Below are positions 1 through 9,576 of a DNA stretch of 64,000 nucleotides, piece after piece; positions within the stretch are counted from its first letter, which is position 1, and every line of letters begins with the position of its first letter. Source of the stretch: Cyclobacterium amurskyense (GTDB lineage Bacteria > Bacteroidota > Bacteroidia > Cytophagales > Cyclobacteriaceae). Below the pieces are notes generated by a model that was not told where the DNA came from, did no database searches, and worked only from the letters and a program-made list of their open reading frames with translations. The stretch is from contig NZ_CP012040.1 in assembly GCF_001050135.1 (NCBI RefSeq), positions 5,349,001 through 5,413,000 of the forward strand, given 5' to 3'. The position numbers and the translations under genes were made by a program.

Positions 1-1428
1 TAATTTTTTTACCATTTCAAACTTAAATCCAATACCTCCATTTGAACCATTTTTCTTTTTGGCTAAACTTAGGGCTACTCCTTTTAACCTTGATACAAAG
101 GTTTGGTGGAGTTTTCCTTCCATAAAAGTTTTTTCAGGTCCTTCTTGACTTGAATAAACTTTAATGTCAACCGATTTAAAAGCAAGCCCCATTAACCAAG
201 ACCAAGGACTTGCGCATCGCAAATCAGCTTTTAACAAATAGGCCTTTTCATCGTAGATCATATTGGTTTCAATCTCTATCAATGTTTCAGCAGAAGCTTT
301 TCCATTCACTGTAACCTTGGTAAGCCCACCAATTACTTCTTGTCCAATAGCCCTCAAATAAAAACTAGAAAAAGCTTCAATACTTTCCACTCCATCCACT
401 ATGGTTTTGCGCAGAAAAATATAAAAATCCACCTGATGCTTTTTGTCCCTTTGCACAAGCTTTCCTGAGAACTTCATAGGCAGGCAAAGGTAATCTCCCG
501 AATCAGAGGTCTGTGTAGCCCTAAAATCAAGAGAATCCCCATTTTCAGGTTTCTCCCTTAGGTAATTCTTGGTATCTTGGTATCCCATATTTATAAGGGA
601 CCTTGCTGTTATTTTCTTAAGAAACAATTCAGGATCAAGTGGTAAAGGCAATTTTGGTTTTACAATAAATACCTGAATTGGTCTAGTCTGACCATAGGGA
701 GAATTCCCAAGTGCAATTAGTTTATTTATCCATTTAATTTGCTCAAACTCTTCAAACAAAGCACCATTGGCACTCATTTCAATTGAGTGAACATATTGAT
801 TTAGAGATCCCGGCAGGTAGGATGGGTAATTACCTATTCCCCATATCAACCAAATATCCTCAACCCCTCTTTTAACTGCTTCCAATAAGTTGGCATCCTT
901 GACCCAAACCGCATCAATAAACCAGTCGTTTCCGACTTTTAGAGCAGGCATCAATATGGGTAAGGAAACACCTGCCAACAAATGGTTTTCTTCAAGCTGC
1001 TCGCTGGAAATGGTACTGACTCTTTTTTGAGTGAAATTACAAACTGAAAAAGTAATGGGTAAGCCTAGTGAATTGATTTTAGACACATTAACCTCAAAAT
1101 GAGGTAAAACCTTGTCTCTTATTCCATCAGCATCCCCAAAAGCCTTGAGTCTCCAAGGAGTGAAATATTCTTTTAGCTTTACAAAGGAGGTGAAATAATT
1201 AAAGTTTAAGGATTTCCATTTTTCTACAATCTTACCTACTGAATGGCCTGAAGCCAACATGGCTGCATTAAAAATACCCCCTGAAGCTCCATCAGCATGA
1301 GAGAAGCTTAGCCCCTCTTCTTCCATTGCTTTCATTACACCAGCTTGATAAGCAACACGCATTCCCCCTCCCGCAAGTATTAATGCACGATTAGGTAGCT
1401 CTTTATTTTGTTGCTTTTCAATTAACAT
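1..1428 (-). CDS. Patatin-like phospholipase family protein (partial, 3' end beyond window)
   Basis: The minus-strand frame is open from an ATG at 1428 to base 1, so at least 476 residues are present and the C-terminus lies outside the window. The N-terminus shows the patatin signature: an oxyanion-hole loop GGGMR at residues 20-24 and a nucleophile elbow GASGG at 47-51 with Ser49 as the predicted nucleophile. A later FIDA stretch supplies the likely catalytic Asp, where many patatins have DGG. Patatins are Ser/Asp-dyad acyl hydrolases acting on lipids. No signal peptide is seen, so a cytoplasmic or membrane-peripheral location is inferred. It is the last visible gene of a five-gene minus-strand unit (hydrolase, ADC-like, two membrane proteins, patatin). 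The long C-terminal part after about residue 300 is not recognised. The family call is firm; the substrate is unknown. Confidence 0.8.
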   Translation of the reverse strand, partial: MLIEKQQNKELPNRALILAGGGMRVAYQAGVMKAMEEEGLSFSHADGASGGIFNAAMLASGHSVGKIVEKWKSLNFNYFTSFVKLKEYFTPWRLKAFGDADGIRDKVLPHFEVNVSKINSLGLPITFSVCNFTQKRVSTISSEQLEENHLLAGVSLPILMPALKVGNDWFIDAVWVKDANLLEAVKRGVEDIWLIWGIGNYPSYLPGSLNQYVHSIEMSANGALFEEFEQIKWINKLIALGNSPYGQTRPIQVFIVKPKLPLPLDPELFLKKITARSLINMGYQDTKNYLREKPENGDSLDFRATQTSDSGDYLCLPMKFSGKLVQRDKKHQVDFYIFLRKTIVDGVESIEAFSSFYLRAIGQEVIGGLTKVTVNGKASAETLIEIETNMIYDEKAYLLKADLRCASPWSWLMGLAFKSVDIKVYSSQEGPEKTFMEGKLHQTFVSRLKGVALSLAKKKNGSNGGIGFKFEMVKKL

Positions 1429-1515
1429 GCTGCTTGTTTCGTTTGTATTGGAGCTAATTTGACTACTAAATTCAGTAATGAATTAATAATAATGCGTACT
1501 GTAACAAACAGTCCT

Positions 1516-1929
1516 TTAGGTATTAGAAGTATTGAGCACTCTCAAATAGATAAAGAAAACCACTCCTGAAAAAAGATCAAAAATGGCTACTGACATGGCT
1601 AGAATAGAGAACAAACCGTTGAAAACGCCAATGGTTACAGCTATAAATGCTCCAAATTTCTGCAAGGCTGACCATAACATCACTTGCTTATTCGTCACCG
1701 AACTGTAAACGGCATGCAATACCATCCCTCCAAAGAGTGCCATAAACATACCTACTATGGCAAAGAAATGTGCTGATGAGGGCGTGGCTACCTCCTTACC
1801 AATAAAACCAAGCATAAAAGAAGGAGCGATCATTTGAACCAGGCCAGAGACTAAAGTTATGAAAGCTATTAATACCACCAGTAATTCTGTGTAGCGAGCT
1901 GATAAACCAAATATTTTTTTATCATCCAT
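1516..1929 (-). CDS. Small four-helix membrane protein, function unknown
   Basis: The product is about 137 residues with four hydrophobic segments, beginning MDDKKIFGLS. I chose the ATG at 1929 over one 30 bases upstream. The 1929 start overlaps the stop of the preceding gene by 8 bases (ATGGATGA), a usual coupling arrangement, whereas the longer form would overlap by 38. The topology (short cytoplasmic N-terminus, four helices) recalls DUF4345-type small membrane proteins, but that is only a resemblance. It sits between another small membrane protein and a patatin-like lipase, so a role in a membrane-lipid process is plausible but unproven. Confidence 0.6.
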   Translation of the reverse strand: MDDKKIFGLSARYTELLVVLIAFITLVSGLVQMIAPSFMLGFIGKEVATPSSAHFFAIVGMFMALFGGMVLHAVYSSVTNKQVMLWSALQKFGAFIAVTIGVFNGLFSILAMSVAIFDLFSGVVFFIYLRVLNTSNT

Positions 1930-2419
1930 TGTATTGGTGTTTCTGCTTGGCTTTAGCAATAAAGAAATACATCGTAATTAGCCACATTACTGTTAGAATA
2001 ATCCATCGAATATCATTAAGCCACATCCACTCCGAAAGCAATGCCTGTAGCGTTCCCTCATCCGTAAGTCCGGCTTTAAATTGATTGTTAACATCTTCTA
2101 TATAGAGTTGTTGCACCAATACAGGAGCCAAAAGACCTGGAATCCAGGCTAGAGGCACCCATCTGAGTCCTGTCTTCCATTCCGTAATGAGCATTATTAC
2201 GAGGGCAATTGCCATTATAGGAATAGAAATAAAGAAAAACTTTGTGGCAAGGTCTGTTTGAGGAATTATAGCATCATAATAATTGGAGAGGTTTAAGGTT
2301 TTTGGATAATTTGGAAACCAGAAGTAATGCAATGACCAGAACATTCCCAAATAGATGGATGCACAGAAGAAAATGTAGGCATTGTTTATATCTAATAAGG
2401 TTTTTTTTAGTGGACTCAT
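1922..2419 (-). CDS. Small four-helix membrane protein, function unknown
   Basis: The product is 165 residues with about four predicted membrane helices, at roughly residues 14-32, 60-80, 88-104 and 138-156. A WLNDIRW motif lies before the last helix. The layout is loosely like DUF1772 (anthrone-oxygenase-type) membrane proteins; this was not verified. It starts 14 bases downstream of the acetoacetate-decarboxylase-like gene and overlaps the next membrane-protein gene by 8 bases, so the three are almost certainly co-transcribed. Confidence 0.6.
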   Translation of the reverse strand: MSPLKKTLLDINNAYIFFCASIYLGMFWSLHYFWFPNYPKTLNLSNYYDAIIPQTDLATKFFFISIPIMAIALVIMLITEWKTGLRWVPLAWIPGLLAPVLVQQLYIEDVNNQFKAGLTDEGTLQALLSEWMWLNDIRWIILTVMWLITMYFFIAKAKQKHQYNG

Positions 2420-2433
2420 TTTATAAATAAATT

Positions 2434-3318
2434 TTAGATACGATACTTTTCATAATCGGTAATAGATGGATCAGGCAACCAGTCTTCTGAATAACCAAGC
2501 GGATAAACAGACTCTAAACCTTCAGGCATTTCCTCAGGTGGTTCATCATAGGTCATAAACCAAGATTCAAAATGATCATCCAGTATCCCGTTGGTTTTAG
2601 GCATAAAGGTGGTAAAAAATGGATCTGGATTAATATCGATATTTTTCAAAGGGGCAACCTTAGGATGGTCACCTATAAATAGACTTCCTTTGGCCTTTCC
2701 AAAAAGATTAATCCCTGCTTTTGATTCAAAATAAATATAAGAAGCCATCAACATGTTTCTAAACCTACAATAATTGGTAGCCCCAACCTTGAGCTTTATG
2801 GAGGGTGATTTGGGTTTGTTGATTTCTATTCTGAAGGCAAACTGCCCATCCTTTTCGTATTGGCTAGTTACCTTATCCTCTGTAACTTTAAAATCCAAGT
2901 TGGCTTTGTGCTTGGGCATACCCCAGATACCTTTACCACCTTTTACAGATATTTCACTGCTGACCGGTAGGTCCAAGATATATTGACCTGTTCCGTAATG
3001 ACCCAATAACAAGGTATTTAAAATTCTAGGTGCAGGTTTGGCTCCATGGGTACAGGCGATGGCTATACTGTATTCGATGTATTTACCTATACTGGTGTCA
3101 AGGTAATTAATGATGGTAATCATCAGTGCAGCGCGGCCATTTGGCAATTTCATGGCATGAATCTCATTTCCTGGCAAAAGTGCATTGGCTTTCTCCCAGT
3201 CGCAGGAAAAACCAGCCATTAAAGCTGGAGATTGGGAAGAACTTACAGGCATGGTATAGGGTATGCCATCTACGAGAGCATACCTACCAGTGTAATTTTT
3301 AATTCTTTTCGGTGGCAT
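2434..3318 (-). CDS. Acetoacetate decarboxylase-like (ADC fold) protein
   Basis: This 294-residue protein matches the ADC superfamily in length and in its central signature GIWGMPKHKA at residues 130-139, where true ADC has a PKK pair whose first Lys forms the Schiff base. Here the pair is split (K136, H137, K138). Many bacterial ADC-fold proteins are not acetoacetate decarboxylases but aldolase/dehydratase-like enzymes on other keto acids or polyketide-type substrates. It is 10 bases downstream of an alpha/beta hydrolase gene and followed by two membrane proteins and a patatin-like lipase. The fold assignment is good; the reaction is unknown. Confidence 0.75.
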   Translation of the reverse strand: MPPKRIKNYTGRYALVDGIPYTMPVSSSQSPALMAGFSCDWEKANALLPGNEIHAMKLPNGRAALMITIINYLDTSIGKYIEYSIAIACTHGAKPAPRILNTLLLGHYGTGQYILDLPVSSEISVKGGKGIWGMPKHKANLDFKVTEDKVTSQYEKDGQFAFRIEINKPKSPSIKLKVGATNYCRFRNMLMASYIYFESKAGINLFGKAKGSLFIGDHPKVAPLKNIDINPDPFFTTFMPKTNGILDDHFESWFMTYDEPPEEMPEGLESVYPLGYSEDWLPDPSITDYEKYRI

Positions 3319-3327
3319 AATTGTTTA

Positions 3328-4341
3328 TCATCCAAGTTCTAGTTCATTAATCATTTTAGGGAATACATCTTTGTGCGCATTTTTCCCAAAAAACACATCC
3401 AAGTGACTATAATCCTCAAGTAGATACAGCTTGTGCAATCCTGGTTGTAATTTATTGAGGTACTCAAAGGTATTTTCCTGACTTTTGGGTAAAAAACATT
3501 TATTTTTCTTCCCGGCAAACAATACAAACCTTGCCGATGTCATTGGGGCCACTTCTGTATAATCTTCTCCATCTTTATCATTTCGAACAAGGGCGCCATT
3601 ACTAACACATTTTTGAATGTGGGAGAAAAAGGACAATGGAACATGAGCAAACTCATATTGTATCCACTCTTTTGTTTTATCGTCAATATTATCAAGTTCC
3701 CATAAGGCCGGATATCCTGAACCATAAGTAAAACTCACCATTTTGCCTACCAAGGAATCTTTTTCCCAATGCGTCGCTTTTACGACCTTTAAAATCAACC
3801 TTGATTTAAAATCAGGAGCTCTTAAACCCCATTGAGGATCCAAATACCTGAAAAACCTACTTACCAAAGGGACCAACAATTTCAGCTTTATACTAGAATT
3901 AAAGGGCACTATGGGATGTAATGAAACTGCATTGCTGATAATTAGCTTCACCTCAGGAATAAGCCCAAGAATCGAAGAAATCATAAAACTGGTACTCCCC
4001 TGACAATGAATGATTGCCATTATCTCTTTTGATCCTGTACGTTCCACAATTTTCCTTACAGCTGCAGGATGATCAAATTGAGCCACCTGATCCAGATTCC
4101 ACTCATTTGGTTCAAAATGAATACTTCCCCGCCAATTTTCTAACCATACATCATAACCAGCCTCTGCAAGTGCATGAATGATATTATTACTTGATGGAGG
4201 ATTAAATATATTACTACTTACCCCCGCTCCATGCACCAATAATACTGGCCCTTTTGTGGTTGTAGGGGCTATTAGATGCTTCAAGTCACACTGGAAGCCA
4301 TCTAAAGATTCAAAGGGTATAGTTTCAAAATAATGACTCAT
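3328..4341 (-). CDS. Alpha/beta hydrolase with a predicted cysteine nucleophile
   Basis: A 337-residue alpha/beta hydrolase with an oxyanion HG motif at LLVHGAG (residues 34-40). The nucleophile elbow reads IHCQGS at 111-116, giving Cys113 rather than Ser. His313 in YSHLDVFFG is the likely general base. Elbows of the HCxGS type are known in hydrolase domains associated with GMC/cholesterol-oxidase-like oxidoreductases and, as a Cys nucleophile, in dienelactone hydrolases. No signal peptide is visible. It is the first gene of the minus-strand unit running down to the left edge. The fold is confident; the substrate is unknown, and a bulky lipid or sterol-like ester is only a guess from its neighbours. 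Confidence 0.75.
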   Translation of the reverse strand: MSHYFETIPFESLDGFQCDLKHLIAPTTTKGPVLLVHGAGVSSNIFNPPSSNNIIHALAEAGYDVWLENWRGSIHFEPNEWNLDQVAQFDHPAAVRKIVERTGSKEIMAIIHCQGSTSFMISSILGLIPEVKLIISNAVSLHPIVPFNSSIKLKLLVPLVSRFFRYLDPQWGLRAPDFKSRLILKVVKATHWEKDSLVGKMVSFTYGSGYPALWELDNIDDKTKEWIQYEFAHVPLSFFSHIQKCVSNGALVRNDKDGEDYTEVAPMTSARFVLFAGKKNKCFLPKSQENTFEYLNKLQPGLHKLYLLEDYSHLDVFFGKNAHKDVFPKMINELELG

Positions 4342-4360
4342 TTATTAAATTTTCCTTTCC

Positions 4361-4390
4361 TAAATTTAACAAAATAAAATTAATATCAAA
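4361..4390 (-). promoter_or_regulatory. Putative Bacteroidota-type promoter for the hydrolase/patatin unit
   Basis: On the minus strand, TTTG (4387-4390) is followed after 18 bases by TAAATTTA (4361-4368). This is close to the Bacteroidota sigma consensus of TTTG, a spacer of about 19 bases, then TAnnTTTG. It ends 20 bases before the ATG at 4341. AT-rich DNA makes chance matches common. Confidence 0.35.
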
Positions 4391-4622
4391 TGGCAATTCT
4401 ACAATAATAGAGCTAATAAACCCCATAAAAATACTATTGAAACAATCTTTCTAAGGTTTTAAACAGAAAAACCATGAATTAAAAATATAGGGCAAAATCA
4501 ATCCAATACTGAAGGTCTTAATAGCTGGCAAAAAAGTTGTTAACCTAGCCGAAGTGGAGGAGAAAAATGAGGTATAAAAATTACAATAGGCCATATTGCC
4601 CAGATTTTCATTCCTACTTTAT

Positions 4623-4830
4623 CCCGGATTATGTAATAGAATTTCTTCGCCCTGACGATAGTCAGGGGTGATGCCTGTCCCGTGTTTACGGGAAGTGTTG
4701 CAATCACAAGACAATCAGGCTGTTTGGAGATTTAGCATAGCACCGCTATGGTGAAATTGAAAACAGCAACGAAGTGGCTGATTTTAAAGCGATTTCAGCA
4801 CCTAATAGAATGTCTATTGCATATTTCGGG
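4623..4830 (+). repeat. 208-base MITE-like dispersed repeat, copy 1
   Basis: First of three full copies in the window (others at 33601 and 41812), all 208 bases and in the same orientation. The ends form an imperfect inverted repeat: the left end CCCGGATTATGTAATAGA pairs with the right end read backwards, CCCGAAATATGCAATAGA. Five-base direct repeats (tttat) flank it at 4618-4622 and 4831-4835, consistent with a target duplication. Inside are three short hairpins: CCCTGAC/GTCAGGG, CCCGT/ACGGG and CATAGC/GCTATG. It lies between priA (ending 5001) and the hydrolase unit. A 71-codon frame through it is not conserved in the other copies. Nothing else is recognised in the 4391-5000 gap. Confidence 0.85.
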
Positions 4831-5000
4831 TTTATCAAAGAATGAAATCTGTACCCATCGATTAAAGTGCACTATTGCCCCTAAGAGCTTAGCTGAAATA
4901 ATGCAATACAGATATCCATTTCGCTATAAAAGAACAAGGAATTACATAAAATCAGTCTGCTAGGAAGTTTAATAAGGCTCCCCTCTGAAGCAATCCAAAT

Positions 5001-7514
5001 TTAAAAAGGATCCACATCCACTAAAAACCTAACTGAACGAAAGCGTTTGTCTGATTGCAGGTCTGAAATGGAACGGGTCATCTCCTGTTTAAAACGCACT
5101 TGTGCATTGGTGCTTTTTTCGAGTTTGATCCAGATTTCAAAAAGATATAAGTTTTTAATCTTACCTATTAATGCTTTTTCCGGACCTAGAATTATCTTCC
5201 TTCCTTCAATGTCTGAAAGTAAATTTTTTAATTGAACAGATGCAGTTTCTGCTGTCTTAAAGTCTTTATGCTTGACTACGATCTTGATATTCTTGACAAA
5301 AGGAGGATAATAAAACTGCTTCCGTTCTCCCATCTCCTGTCGATAAAATTCAGCGTAATCACCACTTATTATCTGATTGAAAATCAATTGATCAGGTCGT
5401 CTTGTTTGAATAATTACATTACCTGTTTTATTTCTCCTACCAGCCCTTCCAGCCACTTGTGTAATTTGTTGAAAAGCCCTTTCTCCTGAGCGGAAATCTG
5501 GGTAAAACAAAATTCGATCAGCATCAACAATTCCTACCAGAGACACCCTATCAAAATCCAGACCTTTGGTAATCATCTGGGTTCCTACCAAAATATCCAC
5601 ATTTCCAGATCCGAATTCTTCTAAAATCTTTTGGTACCCATATTTACTTCGGGTAGTGTCCAAATCCATTCTTAAAATTCGGGCTTCAGGAAAAAGTAAT
5701 GAGAGATTTTCTTCAATCCTTTCCGTTCCTGAACCTACGGTTGTAATCTTATCACTACCACAGGCATGGCATTTTTTTGGAACAACATCTTTAAACCCAC
5801 AATAGTGACATCTCAATTCTTCCTGAAATTGGTGGTAAGTTAAACTGACATCACAGTGTTCGCATTCAGGAATCCAACCACATTCATCACAGGAAATATA
5901 TGGGGCATAGCCTCTCCTATTTTGAAATATTAATACTTGTTCCTGATTGTTTAGGGCCTCTTGGATTTTCTCTCTCAGAAGTCTGGTAAAGTCTAATTTA
6001 AGCAGGTTTTTCTTTTTGTCCTTTAAAATGTCTGCCAAATGAAAATGAGGCAATTCCGCATTGCCATAACGTTTATCCATTTTCACATAGCCATACTTAT
6101 CATTTTGAACATTAGAAAAGGTCTCAAAAGCTGGGGTAGCTGTTCCTAAGACCGTTTTGGCTTGGTGTAGATATGCCATCATGATTGCAGCATCTCTTGC
6201 ATGAAACCTTGGCGCAGGGTCATACTGTTTATAGGAAGGTTCATGTTCTTCATCTACAATGACCAAACCCAAGCTATCGAAAGGTAAGAATAAAGAAGAT
6301 CTGACTCCTATAATGAAATTGTACTTCCCTGAAATCACTCCTTGCCACACTTCTACACGTTCATTGTCTGAATATTTAGAGTGAAAAATACCCATTTTAT
6401 CACCAAAAACTTTCTGTAGCCGAGAAACCAAATGAGTAGTAAGTGCAATTTCAGGAAGCAGCAATAATACCTGTGAACCACTTTCCAGGACCTCCATTAT
6501 TAGCTTAATGTAAATCTCTGTTTTACCAGATCCTGTAATACCATGAAGTAAAACTGTGGATTTACTGTTAAATTCATTTTGCACCGCATCATACGCTTCC
6601 TTTTGATCATCAGAAAGTAGAATTGGATTTTCATCAATATTAATTGGGTCAAAACGACTTATTTTTACCTTGAAGCTTTCCAATACCTTATTTTTAATAA
6701 GGGTATCAATGGAAGAAGGAGAACAACCTGCATCGGTCAAAATCTTTTTGGCCAGTCCTTGTTTGTTTAGCTCACTTTTCTGGTAAATAGGAACTTGTTG
6801 TAAATATTTGAGAAGCACATTCTCTTGCTTTACTTTCCCTTTTATTCCATCAAAAAGTTCATTTAGCTTATCCGATGCAGTAATGTATTCTTGAGCTAGC
6901 CTCACCCTAAGTTCTATCTTTGGGCTGTATTTCTCTTTAACAGATTCATAAACCAAGATGGCTTTCTTAGCAAGAAGACTTTTAATCAACTTGTGAAGGT
7001 CTTTCACTGGAACCAGGGTATCCAGTTGATCCACATTCATTTCCTCCTTCTTTTCCAAAGCCTCCAATATCAGCATTTCCCTGTCATCCATAGGATAATC
7101 TGGATTGTCCAAGTCAAAATCAGGATGCATTTGAATCTTACTCTCAGTAGATAGCTTTAAACCACTGGGTAAAGCGGCATTCATCACTTCTCCTAAATGA
7201 CAACAATAATAGCTGGCCAGCCAAGCCCAAAATTTGATTTGCAAGGCGTTTACTATGGGGAAATCATCTAATAAATCAAGTATAGCTTTGGCCTGATAAG
7301 CCTCAGGCGCTTTTTGATGAACCTTGGCAACAATACCAGTTAAAATCCTTTTCCTACCGAATTGTACCATCACACGATAGCCAATGCCAATTTCATCCTG
7401 AATCTCAGGCCCCACACTATAAGTAAAAGTTTGAGGAATAGGTACAGGCAAAATAATGTCCGCAAACAGATTTTTGCTTGTTAAGGGGTAGTTATTTCCA
7501 AAGAGATCATCCAC
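5001..7514 (-). CDS. priA: Replication restart helicase PriA (primosomal protein N')
   Basis: An 837-residue superfamily 2 DNA helicase that restarts stalled replication forks by binding D-loop or fork DNA and recruiting the primosome. Visible are the N-terminal 3'-OH-binding region (FADIILPVPI at about 17-26), Walker A GITGSGKT (325-332), a DEEH box (421-424), and the PriA zinc-binding insertion with eight cysteines (542, 545, 551, 554, 569, 572, 582, 585). A conserved QVAGRAGR motif follows near 686-693. The first codon is GTG at 7514: an in-frame stop lies 18 bases upstream and the next Met is at residue 49, inside the conserved domain. It is 12 bases downstream of the DUF255 gene. Confidence 0.95.
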   Translation of the reverse strand: MDDLFGNNYPLTSKNLFADIILPVPIPQTFTYSVGPEIQDEIGIGYRVMVQFGRKRILTGIVAKVHQKAPEAYQAKAILDLLDDFPIVNALQIKFWAWLASYYCCHLGEVMNAALPSGLKLSTESKIQMHPDFDLDNPDYPMDDREMLILEALEKKEEMNVDQLDTLVPVKDLHKLIKSLLAKKAILVYESVKEKYSPKIELRVRLAQEYITASDKLNELFDGIKGKVKQENVLLKYLQQVPIYQKSELNKQGLAKKILTDAGCSPSSIDTLIKNKVLESFKVKISRFDPINIDENPILLSDDQKEAYDAVQNEFNSKSTVLLHGITGSGKTEIYIKLIMEVLESGSQVLLLLPEIALTTHLVSRLQKVFGDKMGIFHSKYSDNERVEVWQGVISGKYNFIIGVRSSLFLPFDSLGLVIVDEEHEPSYKQYDPAPRFHARDAAIMMAYLHQAKTVLGTATPAFETFSNVQNDKYGYVKMDKRYGNAELPHFHLADILKDKKKNLLKLDFTRLLREKIQEALNNQEQVLIFQNRRGYAPYISCDECGWIPECEHCDVSLTYHQFQEELRCHYCGFKDVVPKKCHACGSDKITTVGSGTERIEENLSLLFPEARILRMDLDTTRSKYGYQKILEEFGSGNVDILVGTQMITKGLDFDRVSLVGIVDADRILFYPDFRSGERAFQQITQVAGRAGRRNKTGNVIIQTRRPDQLIFNQIISGDYAEFYRQEMGERKQFYYPPFVKNIKIVVKHKDFKTAETASVQLKNLLSDIEGRKIILGPEKALIGKIKNLYLFEIWIKLEKSTNAQVRFKQEMTRSISDLQSDKRFRSVRFLVDVDPF

Positions 7515-7526
7515 TGTAAATCTATT

Positions 7527-9557
7527 TTATTTGGTTTTGCTCAAAAATGGAAGTTGACTTACTGCCTCCTCTATGGTCTCTACAGGTTGCTTGCATGACT
7601 TATTAAAGCAGACATACAATATTGTCTTTTCAGTTGACTTACCAGCTAAAATTGGTACTTCTTCAGTATTGACTGTAGTAGCAGCTATGACCATATTGGG
7701 ATGATAATCAGCCTGGAGTGAAAGTCCCACTCTATTTGCCTCTTTTCCTGTAATGGCTATTTCCGCTGTAGGAACCGATTTTTCTAAAAAAAAGTTTGCC
7801 CAATTGGCTAGAAAATCCGGTTCTTTGATCACCATCTCACGAACCAATTGCAACATGCTTTCTGCTTGACAAAGGTAAGTATCATTGTATAAGTACAGAC
7901 CTAATTGATGTAGGTTTCTTGCCATTACCGAGTTAGAAGCAGGAAGAACATTGTCAAAAACCTCTTTCTTATCAGCTATCAATTTTTCAGTTTTAGGATC
8001 ATTAAAGAAAAACATTCCATCCCTTTCATCAAGAAAATTATCCATGACCCTTTCAGTCAACAATTTCGCTCTATTTAACCATAATGGTGAAAAAGAAATT
8101 TTATAGAGAGAGATAAAAGATTGAATAACAGCAGCATAATCTTCAAGAAAGGCAGGCGTATAAGCTTCATTATCTTTAAAATTCCTATAAAGTACATTGT
8201 CATGGACCATTTGGTTCCAAATAAAATTTCCAGTCTCTAAAGCCGAGCGCTTATAACCTTCATCACCAATTGCTAAATAAGCTTTGCATAAACCGTCAAT
8301 GACTAATCCATTCCATCCGCTTATGATTTTATCATCCAATCCGGGCCTAACTCTGGAAGATCTGTTTTCAAAGAGCTTTTCCTTGACTTCTTTTAGTTTT
8401 CCTTCAAATGTATCCAAGGTTAAACCATGATTTTGAGCAACTTCTGAATAAGTTAAGTTCTGAAAAAGGATATTCACACCATCTTCCCAATTCCCCTCCT
8501 CTTTTATACCGTATAGTGACCCAAACCAATCCAAATCAAGGCCCAGTAGCTCTTTGAGTTCCTTATAAGTCCAGGTATAAAATTTTCCTTCTGCCCCATC
8601 GCTATCTGCATCTAGTGCAGAATAGAAGCCCATTTCTGCACTACGCATTTCACCATGTAACCAGTTAACCGTTTCTACAATCTTTTCCTTAAAGAAAGAA
8701 TCTCTACTGTATTGTAAGGCTTTGCTGTATAGACCAAGTAATTGACCATTGTCATAAAGCATCTTTTCAAAATGGGGTGCAAACCATTCTCCATCTACAC
8801 TGTACCGGCAAAATCCCCCACCCAGGTGGTCATAAATGCCTCCCATTCCTATTTTTTTCAGGGTGAAACAAACCTGTTCTCCTATATGCTTTTGTTCATC
8901 CAAAATGGCCATGTCCAGTAAGAAGTTCCATATAACAGGCATTGGGAATTTAGGAACCCTTTTCATACCTCCCCATTCCGTATCTACCCCTTTTAATAAA
9001 TTCCTGGCCATTGCTCTTACGTTTTCAGGGGTAAATTCTCCTTCCTCCCTCTTTAAGCCATATTTTTCAATAACTGACCTATCAATGCTCCTACCAAAAC
9101 CTTCGGCACTTTTCACCAATTCTTCATACTGCTTTTCAAATGCCTGAGCCACTCCTGCCAATACTTTCATCCATTGGTTTTTAGGGAAATAAGTACCTCC
9201 ATAAAAAGGTTTTTGATCAGGCATTAAAAAAACGTTCAAAGGCCATCCACCTTGTAAACCCATTATTTGGACTGCCTCCATGTAAATATTATCCAAATCA
9301 GGCCTTTCTTCTCTATCAATCTTGATACAAATAAAATTGGCATTCATTAGATCCGCTACCTCCATGTCTTCAAAGCTCTCTTTTTCCATGACATGGCACC
9401 AGTGGCAAGCAGAATAACCGATACTTACCAATATAGGCTTGTTCTCAGCTTTTGCTTTGGCCAAGGCCTCCTCTGACCAAGGATGCCACTGTACCGGATT
9501 ATGGGCATGTTGCTGTAAGTACAAACTTTTACTCGCTATCAGTTTATTGCCTTTCAT
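7527..9557 (-). CDS. Thioredoxin domain-containing protein, DUF255 (YyaL/SPATA20 family)
   Basis: About 676 residues, the usual length for this family. The N-terminal thioredoxin-like domain carries the family hallmarks: a YLxQHAHNPVxWxPW start and SACHWCHVM with a CxxC pair (around residues 51-57), followed by IDREERPDLD and GGWPLNVFL. The C-terminal two thirds resembles an alpha/alpha toroid (six-hairpin glycosidase-like) fold. The biochemical role is not established. I start at the ATG 9557 because the preceding codon choice is a GTG two codons earlier. The gene lies between GSCFA and priA with gaps of 10-20 bases, so it is probably in one transcript with them. Confidence 0.9.
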   Translation of the reverse strand: MKGNKLIASKSLYLQQHAHNPVQWHPWSEEALAKAKAENKPILVSIGYSACHWCHVMEKESFEDMEVADLMNANFICIKIDREERPDLDNIYMEAVQIMGLQGGWPLNVFLMPDQKPFYGGTYFPKNQWMKVLAGVAQAFEKQYEELVKSAEGFGRSIDRSVIEKYGLKREEGEFTPENVRAMARNLLKGVDTEWGGMKRVPKFPMPVIWNFLLDMAILDEQKHIGEQVCFTLKKIGMGGIYDHLGGGFCRYSVDGEWFAPHFEKMLYDNGQLLGLYSKALQYSRDSFFKEKIVETVNWLHGEMRSAEMGFYSALDADSDGAEGKFYTWTYKELKELLGLDLDWFGSLYGIKEEGNWEDGVNILFQNLTYSEVAQNHGLTLDTFEGKLKEVKEKLFENRSSRVRPGLDDKIISGWNGLVIDGLCKAYLAIGDEGYKRSALETGNFIWNQMVHDNVLYRNFKDNEAYTPAFLEDYAAVIQSFISLYKISFSPLWLNRAKLLTERVMDNFLDERDGMFFFNDPKTEKLIADKKEVFDNVLPASNSVMARNLHQLGLYLYNDTYLCQAESMLQLVREMVIKEPDFLANWANFFLEKSVPTAEIAITGKEANRVGLSLQADYHPNMVIAATTVNTEEVPILAGKSTEKTILYVCFNKSCKQPVETIEEAVSQLPFLSKTK

Positions 9558-9576
9558 ATCCACAGGGTCAATTGGT

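Noticed and set aside
4748..4963. 71-codon plus-strand frame inside and past repeat copy 1
   Set aside because: It is a by-product of the repeat: the frame is not kept in copies 2 and 3, has no ribosome site, and its protein is basic low-complexity.
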